Shown here: positions 9,827-19,879 of the stretch, piece after piece
Numbering within the stretch: the first letter of the stretch is position 1
Layout of the letters: each line of letters opens with the position of its first letter
Source of the DNA: Akebia trifoliata
Taxonomy: Eukaryota; Streptophyta; Magnoliopsida; Ranunculales; Lardizabalaceae
Length of the DNA stretch: 64,000 nt
Assembly: GCA_017979445.1 (NCBI GenBank)
Contig: CM030713.1
Span: 23,791,163 to 23,855,162, forward strand
Direction: 5' to 3'
Position numbers and translations under genes: made by a program
Notes under the pieces: model-generated
The model's database searches: none
The model's input: the letters and a program-made list of their open reading frames with translations, nothing else
Told to the model about the DNA's origin: nothing

Positions 9827-10999
9827 TTACATTCTTTTACATGGACGCTTGGATTTGTTTTGATCGTCATCAGGATTGCTGGGACAATTAGGCTTGCTTC
9901 TTTTAGTTCTAACGACTGACTCTTTGAACTCTGCTGGTCCATCTGGATACCCTAAGGTGCGTTTGTTCCACGCCTTCTCAATGAGATGCACTAACTTTTC
10001 AGTCAATGGTTCGGGAGAAAAGAATTGTTTGTGTTGAGGTAGCGAAAATTCTATAGGTACTCCGTACTGTTCTGGGATCAAAGCAGGTTGGTAAAAAGAT
10101 GTCTCATCTAGTCCGATCAAACGGACATAATAGGATCCTTTGGTACCTAAAACAGGGTAGTCCGTCATCCACCAAGGGCATCTCAAACCAATATGACGTG
10201 CAAGGCGAGAATCCAACCATTTGCCCCATGCCTTGACTGAGTTGTGACGCACTAACATGTTTCTCTTGGAAAAGTGCTCTGGTCTATACTCGAGGGTTGA
10301 AGGAATGTCCACAATTTTGAGACGGTCGCAGAGCCACATATAAAGTAGGTGAGGGCTTCCTTTGAAATCCCTTCCCTCACCATTTTTTATGGCATCCAAA
10401 CCTGAGAAGGTTTCAGCTAGAATAAGAGGTACGGGATTGGCTTTTCTAGAGAGCTGGGAAGCTATGTCTATGAAAGACTCAGGAACAGTTTGACCCTCGC
10501 TTTTGGAGGTCAGTATGTATTGGGCTAGGATCCCTAAACATAATCGATAGTCTCTAGTGGCTCTCCAAGCTTCTGGTTTTACATTGATGGGATGACTACG
10601 AGAGTGGTATGGACTCAATAAGGGTACTAAATCCAATCTCCCGTTACGGACTAAGGCCTTGGCTTCTTCCTTTGAAATGTTTAGGCCTGTGGCGAGATCA
10701 CCAGAATATCCTGTCTTCAATGAAGGCCTGACTAGAGGACCTGAAGTAGATATCCCCATGATACCACAATAGTCTTCATGAGTAGGACACAAGTGCATAT
10801 GCCCAATGTGGAAGATGTGAAGATAAGGATTCCAACGCTTAGCCATAGCGTGCAAAAGGTTCCAATCTATCTCAAACTCGTGGAAGTACAGAGCGCATCT
10901 CAACATGAATTTTGCAAAGTTGAATTTCTCTACGGTGTGCATCCCCGTGATGGTTGTTTTGACCAATTGGTCGATTGGGTTATTGCCTGCAGCCAGCAT
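9827..10999 (-). CDS. Extra ORF upstream of gag (DUF7745-like / plant-mobile-domain-like protein)
   Basis: The 390-residue frame is open from the ATG at 10999 (MLAAGNNPIDQLV) to the stop; an in-frame TGA lies just upstream. Features include a tryptophan-rich N-terminal half (KRWNPYLHIFHIGHMHLCPTHEDYCGIMGI, quoted here only by its key residues W, H and C), a central segment with LLYMWLCDRLKI, and a basic lysine/arginine-rich C-terminus. The pattern resembles proteins annotated DUF7745 that accompany plant Tat/Ogre elements and host mobile-domain proteins; this assignment is from memory. Its function is unknown. The position before gag equals ORF1 of Ogre elements. It is intact, unlike gag. Confidence 0.75.
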   Translation of the reverse strand: MLAAGNNPIDQLVKTTITGMHTVEKFNFAKFMLRCALYFHEFEIDWNLLHAMAKRWNPYLHIFHIGHMHLCPTHEDYCGIMGISTSGPLVRPSLKTGYSGDLATGLNISKEEAKALVRNGRLDLVPLLSPYHSRSHPINVKPEAWRATRDYRLCLGILAQYILTSKSEGQTVPESFIDIASQLSRKANPVPLILAETFSGLDAIKNGEGRDFKGSPHLLYMWLCDRLKIVDIPSTLEYRPEHFSKRNMLVRHNSVKAWGKWLDSRLARHIGLRCPWWMTDYPVLGTKGSYYVRLIGLDETSFYQPALIPEQYGVPIEFSLPQHKQFFSPEPLTEKLVHLIEKAWNKRTLGYPDGPAEFKESVVRTKRSKPNCPSNPDDDQNKSKRPCKRM

Positions 11000-11014
11000 C
11001 CTGAGTTGACACAA

Positions 11015-13164
11015 GAGAATAGTTCAGTACATTTCCAAGGTCTATGTAAAACTACTTTTCTTTTGAAAACACTTTCTTGAAAACGCTTTTCTTTTTTGAA
11101 ATTTGATTTTCATTTTGATTTAAATGGCCCGGCCTATCATGATCATTGGATCGATGAGATGGACTGGGTCATTATTGAATTTTTGCAAGAAATGGATTCT
11201 TTATTGGGTCGGTGTACCCATTTTAATTTCTGAAAACAAAATTTTGACCCTTGAGGACAATCATACACTTTGATCATTCACATACATCAATCATCGAGTT
11301 TCTTTCAACAACCCGGGAACACCCGCGATAAGTTCGAGTCGTGACTTACAGGGAAGGCTTCTAGACTCTAAGCTTACTACTGCAATGCATTTTTATCTGG
11401 CCACTCTTGCCCAAGCACACCTATATACCTCTCAAGCGTACTTCAATCAGACGGTACGTGGTGACTTGGTTTGATATACCGTATAGGTGACAATCTAAAA
11501 CTTCAATTCACTTCTCTGAAGCCAAAACAGCCAGTTTGATCCCCAGTTGAGAGGTGGCGCACGATGCTGAGCAAAGGCCCGCTTAAGTACCTCTCGTCTA
11601 GAATAGACGTAATCTATCCCCCTCGTACAGTAGGGTACAGCGGGGCAGGATCTTGCTTAGGCACTGGTTTTGACCAAGAAGTGCAATTGATGTACTTAGA
11701 TTATCTTTTATATACCTATGGGTACGAGTCAGGAGTTGTAGTTTTCATAAATGGTTTTCGCATCCCGCGAGGGGACCGACCACGTACTAGTACTACGTTG
11801 GCAATCGGGACATGTGACCGTGCGGCTTACAATAGGACAAAGGCTCAGGTCGCTCCAACGTGGGTGTATCAATATACCTTTCAGAATCACCTGATCAAAC
11901 GGTATTGATGCCCCAGTTTTATATACCTTACGGTACGTGATTGGAGTTGTGGTTTTCATGAATGACGTCGCATCTCCGAGGAGACCGGGCCACGCACTAG
12001 TGCCACGTTGGCTATTAGGGACATGCAAGCGTGCAATACAGTAATGTAAACGTGCTAGTGGTGTGTGCAAATAGGATAGGGTGCGCCCGGGGCATTTTCC
12101 AGATGGGTGGGCCCGTTGGCCAGATCATAATTTTTTTAGATAATTTGTCCATAAGGGTTGCACATTCGTAGTTAAGCATCAACCAATCGATTTTTTTTTT
12201 AATCATTTTTTTCAATTTTATGAATGAAATAATCATAAAAGGACTTCTCTTTTTTTTATTATAGTCCAACCGATGATCACTTTGAATTTTCATTTTGATC
12301 AATCAAAAAGTGGCGAGCGGTACGCCCTGAGTTTGAAAAAGATGATCCGTTTGATCTTTTGAAGCTTTAAAACTTAAAATAAAAATAAGTTCCAAAAGGA
12401 AAGTTTCCAAGACTGATGTAAGGAACAAGTTGAGCAAAAAAAAAAAATTTTTTTTTTTTTTTTTTAATTTAATTAATTTTTTTTTTAATAATTTTTTTTT
12501 TAATAAAAATTTTTTTGTGCTCATTTTGAGGCACATTGCCTCTGGTTTTTGGCTTGGGCCAAATTTTTTTCCCTTTTTTATGCTTTTCTTTCCTACTCAT
12601 TTTGTATCGCGACGAGACGTCAAACGGAAATGATAGCGTAAACGATAGTAAATGAGCTCAAAAACCGATTCTGACTTGTCAAAATGTTGCTGACTTTGTC
12701 ACATTTGGTAGAAAATTTTGTTCTACCCCAAATCGATATGCACTAATAGCTAATCGGAGATCGGACGAGAAAGTTATGATCATTTTAAGTTCGACTGTCC
12801 ATTCGGCCAAAAAAGAAAAAAAACGACTTTTTTTTTATTTTTATTTTTTTTTTATTTTTTTTTTTTTTATACACATTTTGAGGCACATTGCCTCTGGTTT
12901 TGGCTTGGGCCAAAAAGAAAAAATTTTTTTTCATTTGTTTGATGATACGCATGCTTAAAATGACATAATCGGAGAAATAAAGTGAAAATCGGATTTTTTT
13001 GTTTTTTTTTTTTTTTCAAGCGAGTAAAATAAAGGAAACCTACCTAAAAATAAATACAACAAACACAACAAGTATTGTTAGCTTGCAAAAATAAAAAAAA
13101 TAAAAATTGAAACCTTTCCTTTTTTACCAAAATAACCGAGTTGACACGAGGGTGGAGCCTTTAC
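11015..13164 (-). other. 5' leader of the gypsy element
   Basis: There is no coding signal between primer site and extra ORF. It holds a diverged tandem duplication of about 215 bp (11705-11830 against 11921-12045, sharing cgtactagt/cgcactagt and gttggc). It also has a second direct repeat (12522-12570 against 12871-12920) containing GAGGCACATTGCCTC followed by TTTGGCTTGGGCCAAA, both able to fold as hairpins. Long A and T runs lie at 12437-12510 and 12827-12870. Long structured leaders are normal in Ogre-type elements. Confidence 0.7.
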
Positions 13165-13182
13165 TCCCCAGTGGAGTCGCCA
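13165..13182 (-). promoter_or_regulatory. Primer binding site, tRNA-Arg
   Basis: The plus strand reads TCCCCAGTGGAGTCGCCA, the 3' end of a plant tRNA-Arg including CCA; the element's minus strand is therefore complementary to it. It lies 3 bases from the LTR end at 13186. Ogre/Tat elements are known to use tRNA-Arg. It primes minus-strand DNA synthesis and fixes the orientation of the element. Confidence 0.9.
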
Positions 13183-13371
13183 AGCTGTAGACACGTGATT
13201 TCGTCATTACGACGGCCACATCTACTATGATTTGGAGTCGCCACCATTCATATTGTAAGTGGGTGTGAATGGTCACCCGATGTGCATTTTTGAAAAAGTG
13301 ACATTTTGGCATTTTAGTGACTCACGTGGATAAGAACTAATCAAATTTAGATCGGGGTAAGCGGCTCGGTT

Positions 13372-13406
13372 GGAGAAAAGGGAAGGTGTTAGGCACCCTT
13401 TTCTCC
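13372..13406 (-). other. LTR stem-loop with invariant 13-nt loop (site 1)
   Basis: The stem GGAGAAAAGGG / CCCTTTTCTCC (11 perfect pairs) encloses AAGGTGTTAGGCA on the plus strand; on the sense strand the loop is TGCCTAACACCTT. The same loop with different but complementary arms occurs at 17179-17209, 40998-41028 and 59630-59665. Confidence 0.85.
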
Positions 13407-13950
13407 CCACTAAATAGTGGTAACCTCAACTAAACTCGGTCATTTGATTAAAAAAAATACGAAAATGATGTGCCACGTGTTGTGCATTTGTACCCTAGAT
13501 AGGGGTTCATTTTCGGCTTGATCATAGGGTCATTCCATTGATGGAAATGACCCTTATAGACCTTTAGCCTTGGGGTCCATTCATCCTAAAAATAAAATGA
13601 AGGGGAGAGGGTGATAGAAGAGGGAGGAGGAGAGGGTTAGAAGAGAGAGGGGGGGTTGCCTTGAACCCACCTTGTATCTTGTTTCTTCTTTTCTTCTTCT
13701 TGCTTGAGTCTTCTTGAGTCCTTAGTATTTTAACAAATACAACTCTTTTTTTTTTATTGAAGGAGTAGAGAAGAGATGATAATGGAGATGAGTGTAGTGT
13801 GTGATTTTTTTTTATGAGACTTGGGGAGGGTTAGTGTGAGGGAATTGATGAGATTTTTCTTAGTGAGAGGGGTGATAGTTGTTAGTAGAGAGAGTTGGAG
13901 AGAATTTTGTAGTGAAGGTTGGGGGCCATTTTTGGGAAGAGGAGGAGGGT

Positions 13951-13958
13951 ATTTATAG
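13951..13958 (-). promoter_or_regulatory. TATA box of the gypsy LTR
   Basis: The minus strand reads CTATAAAT within the LTR, about 1.1 kb from its U3 end. It is the best core-promoter match in the LTR. The start site about 30 bases downstream is inferred. Confidence 0.6.
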
Positions 13959-15054
13959 ATGTTGAGGAGTTATTTTAGGGATATAATGGGGTGAAGTGAA
14001 GAAAAAGGGTAGAATGGTTATGAGTTTGAGAGAGAAGTGGGTGTAATTTAGAGGAGATTGGAGGGTATTTAGGTAAGGGGGTTAAATGGGTGAGTTTTGA
14101 CCCAAATGGTTTGGATCCTACCCACCCCATTTGGGTGGAGTGTTTGGTGAGGTAGTTTAAGATGGTGGTTGTGATTTGATTTAAGAGAATGGAGGATTTA
14201 AAGAGGTGGTTGATGATATTTTGGGAGGGTGAGGGAGATGATGCCATGTGTTAAGGTGGGTGGAAATGAAGGGTTGGATAAGTTGATGGGAGAGGTTGAG
14301 TGTTTGACTTGAGAGGATGGTGTAGGTTTAGGTTGTAGATGTAGGTTTTGTAGGGAATGATGAGGGTAGATTAGGGGAGGTATAGGTTAGGGGTGTGGGT
14401 AGATGTGTTTGATTTGAGAGAAAAGGTGATGGGTTGATGTGTGGGTAGATGGGATTTAAAGCAAATTAATGGGGTAGGTAGTTGGGTGAGGGAGGTGAGA
14501 TGGGGTGATGACATGTGTCATCTTTTGATGATAAAAGAGTGATTGGTTGATGTGGGTTGTGGTTTATGGGTTAGGGTTGTGGGTTGGATAATGAATTGGA
14601 TATGGTTAATGATTTGTGGCTTTGTTGTGTTGGGCTTGGGTTTTAGAATGATTTGGTTTTAGGGATTGGTTGGGCGGAGCGGTGTTAGTAGAAGAGGGGT
14701 AGGCATCCAAGTCTCACTTTTTAATTTTTTAATTTTTTAGATTTTTGCAATCATTAGTTTGATCAAAAATGCCACGTGTTGGCGAATCGGGCTTTTTAGG
14801 CCCGTTGGTGAAATTTATCGAAAATTTGGCGTTTTTTATTTTGGAAGCGGAGCGGTGAATATTGGGAAAGCGTAAGGTAGGCCGAGTCCTTTTGGTGGCC
14901 TCCTAAACCATTGAGAGGTCTTAGGGGCCTCGGTTTGGTAAAAATGTCCCTTTTCAATGACTTGGGCCCTTAAGGCCCGTTGGCCCATTTATTTGGAAAA
15001 TCGATATTTTTGGGCCCTTTCGAGAAGTGGCCCGTTCAAATTGAGGTGTCTACA

Positions 15055-17001
15055 CAAATCATATGAATATTTAATCAAGATCATCACTAATCAAATCACA
15101 TGATTGAAATAAATTATCAAGCGTATATCCAAGTTAAAATCAAACATTTAATTCCGAATATTTATTCATGTATTTCAATCAAGGTCATTTTGGATGGGCC
15201 AAAATAATTCCGAATTTTAAGGCACTTGGATTGAAGATAAATGGATGATCACTAGCATGGAGATCCAAAATCAAATACCCATTTTTTATTCTTTTATTTT
15301 TTTATTTTTTTTTTAAAAACAAAGGCCTAAAAATTTTGATCCATAAATGAATTATCATATCATTTTTTACTAACGTCACCCCAATTTTCATATAAATACA
15401 ATCATTATAACTGAGGTGACATTAGAATCGTTGACATGTTTAAATCACATGAAAATAGATGTGCTAGATTTCATCTACCCATACACGTGAAATCACCTTT
15501 TTTCTCCTTTTATATATAATATATATATATTAAATGGACAACAAGCAAAACAGCAAAAAAAAAAAAAACTATTTAAAAAAAAAAAAAATTAAAACAAAAG
15601 GCCAATTGTTAGGAACATCATATTCAATACAAGGGGGTGCCCTTAGTAAAATGTAGCTATTACCCTCACACCATCTTCTCCATCAGTTATGTTCACTTTT
15701 TTTTTTTTTTTACACAAAACTGATCTAGACTCAACCACGATTGGTTGGTCAGTTTGATCGATTTAGAAATCTTATCAATGATCTCTTGTGATTCAACCTG
15801 GATTAAGTTTGATAAAACGCTGCCATTAACGACCCATTAAAGTTCGAGCTTGAGATTGAAAAATTCTGTATAAACCACAGTTTTCACTTCCTCTCTTCGT
15901 TGAAAAAATTTCTTGCTTCCATTTTGAAACCCAATAACGAAGAAGAATCCATGAGTTTTCTGTAAAAAAAATCTGCCTTTTTCGATGATCCAACCCTTAG
16001 ATCGATTACATATATGATCTAAACCGATCGGATAGAGTCGTTTCTTTGAACAAATGAGTCAAAATGCAGAGATACAGATTTTTAAAAAGGTCTCTTTATT
16101 GGGGCGATGAAATAAGATGTAACAAAAAACAATTTGCAAAATCAATCCCATTGAGGACGCTGAACTCGTTCTTAAAAACCAATCGGGTAGAGTCGTTTCT
16201 TTGAACAAAATGAGTCAAAATGCAGAGAGACAGATTTTTTAAAAGGTTTCTTTTTTGGGACGATGAATCAAAATGTAAAAAACCAAGATTCAAAGGAAAA
16301 CTCACTGTTGGAACGTTGAACCTGCGTTTAATTCATTTGGGGAAGATGGTGTGTGAATAGAACAACGTCATTTTATTTATCACACACCATTTGAAGGTTG
16401 CTGTGAACAGAACACAAAAAAACTGAATTTTTTTAAAAAAAATGGATTTCTTTTTACTACACATCAGCCCCCATATTGCTATTGACATCCTCCAAACAAA
16501 ATTTTTTAAAAATAAACTCTTTTTGTGATTTCCTTCTTGCTGTCAACATTATTTTCCTAAAAAAAACAAATTATTTAAACTAATTACATACTTTTTTTTT
16601 TTCAAAATTGTTTTATAAAGAAAACTACAAAAACAACACACTATCCTATAATCAATCGCATTCACCCTACAAAATAAAAAAATAAAAAAAATAAAAAATC
16701 TACACATGTAAAAAATCGAACGTCACAGTCTCTCAATTACTATATTATCTTCAACAAAATTAATCATTCCAAAACCCTTCGTTATTTAGGACCACCTAAG
16801 ATGACCTTTGATTAATTTACAAGAATAATATGCCGAAGTCAAATATTTAAAGTAAAAAATGGCATGCTCAATAATCGAACGAAACAAAAATAACAAAAAA
16901 AAACAAAACAAAGATGCAAATAATGAACGAACAAACAAAAAAATCTAGATTATTTTAGCGATGCTCCCATACTTGGGGTTTTTCAAGTCTGATCCTCAAT
17001 G
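15055..17001 (-). other. Leader region of a second gypsy element
   Basis: This lies between the inserted gypsy LTR (ending 15054) and the primer site of the next element. There is no coding signal. It is rich in A and T runs. A diverged tandem duplication of about 160 bp covers 16021-16134 and 16180-16286 (shared tttctttgaacaaa and gagtcaaaatgcagaga). I read it as the 5' leader of a minus-strand element whose coding part has been displaced outside the window by the first element. Confidence 0.6.
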
Positions 17002-17019
17002 TCCCCAGTAAAGTCGCCA
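17002..17019 (-). promoter_or_regulatory. Primer binding site, tRNA-Arg-like, of second gypsy element
   Basis: TCCCCAGTAAAGTCGCCA differs at two positions from the tRNA-Arg-like site at 13165. It ends one base before an LTR that starts TGAAAGCGCC at 17021, so the element is on the minus strand. Confidence 0.8.
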
Positions 17020-17020
17020 C

Positions 17021-17370
17021 TGAAAGCGCCCTCGATATGCGGGGTGTGCGGATCCGCTTTTGACCCTTAAGGTTTGGGAGTCGCCACCTAGTTATTGTGG
17101 TCTAGGAACCAAACTGACTCTAAAATGGATAAAAAGGAACTAATCTACTATAGAAATCTGAATCCGGAGATCATGTTACGGGGTTGGAAGGTGTTAGGCA
17201 CCAACCCCGCCCGGCCAATACCGGTCTCTACTTATTCCAAATATAACTATGTTGCTAATGATAAAACCTAGATTAAAAAATAATAAAAAACCTTACCTTC
17301 GATCTGCAAAAGTACTATTCCCTCAGATCTGAAAAACAGTTCCTTGTACCGTACTCATTGCTTCGTTTTG
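17021..17370 (-). repeat. Truncated LTR of second gypsy element
   Basis: The fragment starts TGAAAGCGCCCTCG next to the primer site and aligns, with gaps, to the reverse complement of the solo LTR at 39717-41186 until about 17370. It contains a 9-bp hairpin (CGGGGTTGG / CCAACCCCG, 17179-17209) with loop AAGGTGTTAGGCA. The U3 part is missing: sequence turns at 17371 into an inverted copy of positions 17021-17170. Confidence 0.82.
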
Positions 17371-17519
17371 TCTCCGGATCTGATTTCTATAGTAGATTAG
17401 TTCCTTTTTATCCATTTCAGAGTCAGTTTGGTTCCTAGACCACAATAACTAGGTGGCGACTCCCAAACCTCAAGGGTCAAAAGCGGATCCGCACACCCCG
17501 CGGATCGAGGGCGCTTTCA
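17371..17519 (+). repeat. Inverted LTR end fragment
   Basis: About 149 bases are the reverse complement of 17021-17170 with only a handful of differences, ending in GAGGGCGCTTTCA at 17519. The two arms and the 200-bp spacer form a large inverted repeat. The right arm directly abuts copia integrase sequence at 17520. Confidence 0.9.
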
Positions 17520-17526
17520 CTTCTGC

Positions 17527-17802
17527 TCATAAGAATTGAGGAACACTTGATTCTTCCATCATAGTAGTTGCAATCTCCGTGATGTGCCTATTCTTCCTTT
17601 CAGCTATGCCATTTTGTTGGGGGGTATGAGGACAAGTGCGTTGATGAATAGTGCCTTTATCTTGAAGAAATGTTTCAAAGTCATTTGATATAAATTCCCC
17701 TCTAGAGTCCGATCGAAGGATTTTAATTTCTTTGCCAAATTGATTGTAAACAAATGCTCTGAAAATCTTATAACACTGGAATGCTTCAGACTTGTGCTTC
17801 AT
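17527..17802 (-). pseudogene. copia integrase core, C-terminal half
   Basis: Residues include ILRSDSRGEF (second catalytic D), HTPQQNGIAERKNRHI (third acidic residue E), then MMEESSVPQFL, followed by TGA where relatives have tryptophan. The preceding half, with the first catalytic D in LVHSDVWGP, is in 17812-18315. Two codons after the stop, the frame runs into the LTR end at 17519. Confidence 0.9.
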
Positions 17803-17811
17803 GAAATAAAT

Positions 17812-18315
17812 CTAAGTATATCTAGAGAAATCATCGACAAAGATGATGTAGTACAAGGATCCTCCTGGTGAAGTGATCCGGGAGGGTCCCCATACATCAG
17901 AATGTACAAGATCAAAACATGAGGTCGCTCGTGATGTGCTAAATGAAAATGGTAAAGTGATAGATTTCCACATTTTGGAACTAACACAAGATTTGTCAAT
18001 ATTCAAAATAGGAACATCAAATTTGTCAACTAATAAACCAGAATTGAATAAGAACATTAAATTCTTGGAATTAGGGTGGCCTAGACGACAATGCCACAAT
18101 TTCCAATTCTTATTAGCTAAAGAGATATCATGACTCGATGGAACAAAAAAATAATTAGATGAGACAACTTGTGGAGCAAACTCAAGGGTGAATAGACGTC
18201 CCTTCTTATGGCCCCTCCCAATCAGCTTCCCTGTTGCTAGATCCTGAATGACACAACCAAAGGGAGAGAAAAACACAATGCAATTATTTTCAACTAATTG
18301 AGCAACAGATAACAA
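17812..18315 (-). pseudogene. copia pre-integrase and integrase N-terminal part
   Basis: The 167-residue frame contains the GAG-pre-integrase motif WHCRLGHPNSKNL, which starts the HHCC finger, then SFDLVHSDVWGP-type sequence with the first catalytic aspartate and IIFVDDFSRYT. The upstream protease frame (18294-18863) overlaps it by 22 bases, implying a frameshift. It continues in 17527-17802 after a further break near 17810. Confidence 0.9.
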
Positions 18316-18863
18316 TTTGCAGAGAGTTTGGGAACATAAAATACATTACTCAAGGTGAACTCACGATGAGGAGAAGGGTGGAACTTTAAAGATCCAACAT
18401 GGGAAATCGAAAGATGATTCCCATCTGTAGTTGTGATAGTTCCCTCCCCTTTGTATGGAACACAATTTTCAAGAAAGGTAGATTTACCTGTCATATGGTT
18501 ACTAGCACCAGAGTCAATGTACCATTGAGAGGATGAGGTACCTAAGAAACCAGAAGCAGCCATGGCTTGAATAATTTGTTGCAATTGCTCAGGTGTCCAA
18601 AGGGAAGTTTGTACATTTGTAGATGCTGAAGAGGAGGGAGGTGCAATATTTGATCCATTTGCAGTTAGAAAGGCATGGTTCCCATTATGCTGTATTTGTT
18701 TTGAACGACGTCGACAATTCGCAAGTGTGTGACCAAACATCTGACAGTTGGTGCAAAAAGGTGATTTCTTGGGACATTTGCTGAAAAAATGTCCGTACTC
18801 CTTGCAATTGTAACATTGGATTTTAGAAAAATCCCTTTGTTTCCCACGAGACGAGGTAGCCAA
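18294..18863 (-). CDS. copia gag zinc knuckles and aspartic protease
   Basis: Two CCHC knuckles can be seen: CYNCKEYGHFFSKC (about residues 18-31) and CTNCQMFGHTLANC (about 37-50). The protease active site WYIDSGASNHMTG lies near residues 115-127, the intact copia motif. The remainder is the protease C-terminal part (FYVPKLSANCYLL). The knuckles bind element RNA and the protease cuts the polyprotein. It is separated from gag upstream by one TGA near 18924 but is otherwise intact. Confidence 0.92.
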   Translation of the reverse strand: MATSSRGKQRDFSKIQCYNCKEYGHFFSKCPKKSPFCTNCQMFGHTLANCRRRSKQIQHNGNHAFLTANGSNIAPPSSSASTNVQTSLWTPEQLQQIIQAMAASGFLGTSSSQWYIDSGASNHMTGKSTFLENCVPYKGEGTITTTDGNHLSISHVGSLKFHPSPHREFTLSNVFYVPKLSANCYLLLN

Positions 18864-18923
18864 AAGAGTTGTATCAGTATGAATTATTGAAGTAGCATCT
18901 TTTATTGAAGTCAGAGTGTTTTG

Positions 18924-19532
18924 TCAGGTTTCTTCAGCCAATAGATAAGCCAAGGTAACTTCAAGTGATGGTAATTCTGGACAATTCATTATAGCTGCAC
19001 GTGTTGGTTCAAACTCCGGACGCAATTTATAAAGGAATTGCATTAATCGGCTCTTTTGACGAATATTTTGTAGAGTTTCAACTGCCTCAGTTGGGATGTT
19101 TAGATCCATAAGTTGCAATTCATTCCATAACCCTGTGAGTTTGGAATACAACTCCTGGATACTCATAGCGCCTTGCTTAATCTTAGATATTTCATACTCA
19201 ATCTGGTACTGTCGAGCATGATTAGTTTGTTGATAACATCTTTTGAGATAATTCCATATCTCAGACGCCTTATGGAATGATGTGAGATTAACAGCAATGT
19301 GGCCCTCAACACTATTCAATATCCATGTCACCACCCTAGAGTTATTCGTATACCAAGTATTGAGTTCCTTAGCGTCTTGAGGTGGTTGTTCAGATCCATC
19401 AACATATCCCCATAACCCCTTTCCAGCAAAGAGATGACGAATATGGTAAGACCAGAGGGAAACATTCTTCCCATCCAATTTTATTTGAATGGCATTAATG
19501 GGTTCTGTCATAGTTTGATTGTATGCTACCAC
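18924..19532 (-). CDS. copia gag capsid domain (UBN2-like)
   Basis: A 202-residue frame starting MVAYNQTMTEPINAIQIKL. It has the plant copia gag pattern: KLDGKNVSLWSYHIR, WNYLKRCYQQTNHARQYQI, YSKLTGLWNELQ and FLYKLRPEFEPTRAAI. It ends with a premature TGA after LLAEET, beyond which the zinc-knuckle frame begins. The start lies about 335 bases downstream (minus strand) of the primer site, a normal leader length. Confidence 0.9.
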   Translation of the reverse strand: MVAYNQTMTEPINAIQIKLDGKNVSLWSYHIRHLFAGKGLWGYVDGSEQPPQDAKELNTWYTNNSRVVTWILNSVEGHIAVNLTSFHKASEIWNYLKRCYQQTNHARQYQIEYEISKIKQGAMSIQELYSKLTGLWNELQLMDLNIPTEAVETLQNIRQKSRLMQFLYKLRPEFEPTRAAIMNCPELPSLEVTLAYLLAEET

Positions 19533-19867
19533 AAAAAAACAAACAAAGGGCCCACCACTAACAATGGTTTGTTTTCAACCCAACACCTAAACCAACAACA
19601 ACTCTCCAACAGGAGTTTGTCTAATCTCCTACCAAGATGTAACAAAAAAAAAAAAAAAAACAGAGGTTAATACTTACCTCACAGTAAAAGAGTATGCTCC
19701 AGCCAAAACACAACTAGTAGATGCAGTGAAGGTTCACACGAAGGTGAAAATATTGCACTTGAAACAATCGCCCAAACAGGGTACTTTCACGGCCAAAAAC
19801 AATGACCAAATCTGATAATGATTCACACAATAAAATGTCCCTCAATCTGAAGGAGGCTACACAAGTA

Positions 19868-19879
19868 GCTCTGATACCA
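19868..19879 (-). promoter_or_regulatory. copia primer binding site (initiator tRNA-Met)
   Basis: The minus strand reads TGGTATCAGAGC immediately next to the LTR, the classic plant copia site complementary to initiator tRNA-Met. Confidence 0.92.

Larger units (their letters stand above)
1..15054 (-). mobile_element. Ty3/gypsy retrotransposon, Tat/Ogre type, 3' LTR outside window
   Basis: On the minus strand the order is LTR (13186-15054), tRNA-Arg primer site, leader, extra ORF (9827-10999), minisatellite, gag, protease, RT, RNase H, second RNase H and integrase (ending 1237). The second, archaeal-type RNase H and the extra ORF before gag are hallmarks of the Tat/Ogre branch; no chromodomain is seen. 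The element exceeds 15 kb. Frameshifts in gag, before RT, after the first RNase H and in integrase show it is no longer autonomous as read here. The left end is cut by the window, so the target duplication cannot be checked; the right-hand candidate is caaat at 15055-15059. Confidence 0.93.
13186..15054 (-). repeat. 5' LTR of the gypsy element (1869 bp)
   Basis: The LTR begins on the plus strand with TGTAGACAC and ends with GTGTCTACA, a perfect 9-bp inverted terminal repeat with TG..CA ends. It adjoins the primer site at 13182. On the sense strand a TATA box (CTATAAAT, 13951-13958) places the transcription start near 13920, so U3 is roughly 13960-15054 and R-U5 the rest. A strong hairpin in R/U5 lies at 13372-13406. 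No matching second LTR occurs in the window. Confidence 0.92.

Noticed and set aside
13975..14247. 90-residue minus-strand frame inside the gypsy LTR
   Set aside because: Serine/threonine/proline low-complexity in a non-coding LTR, with no domain.
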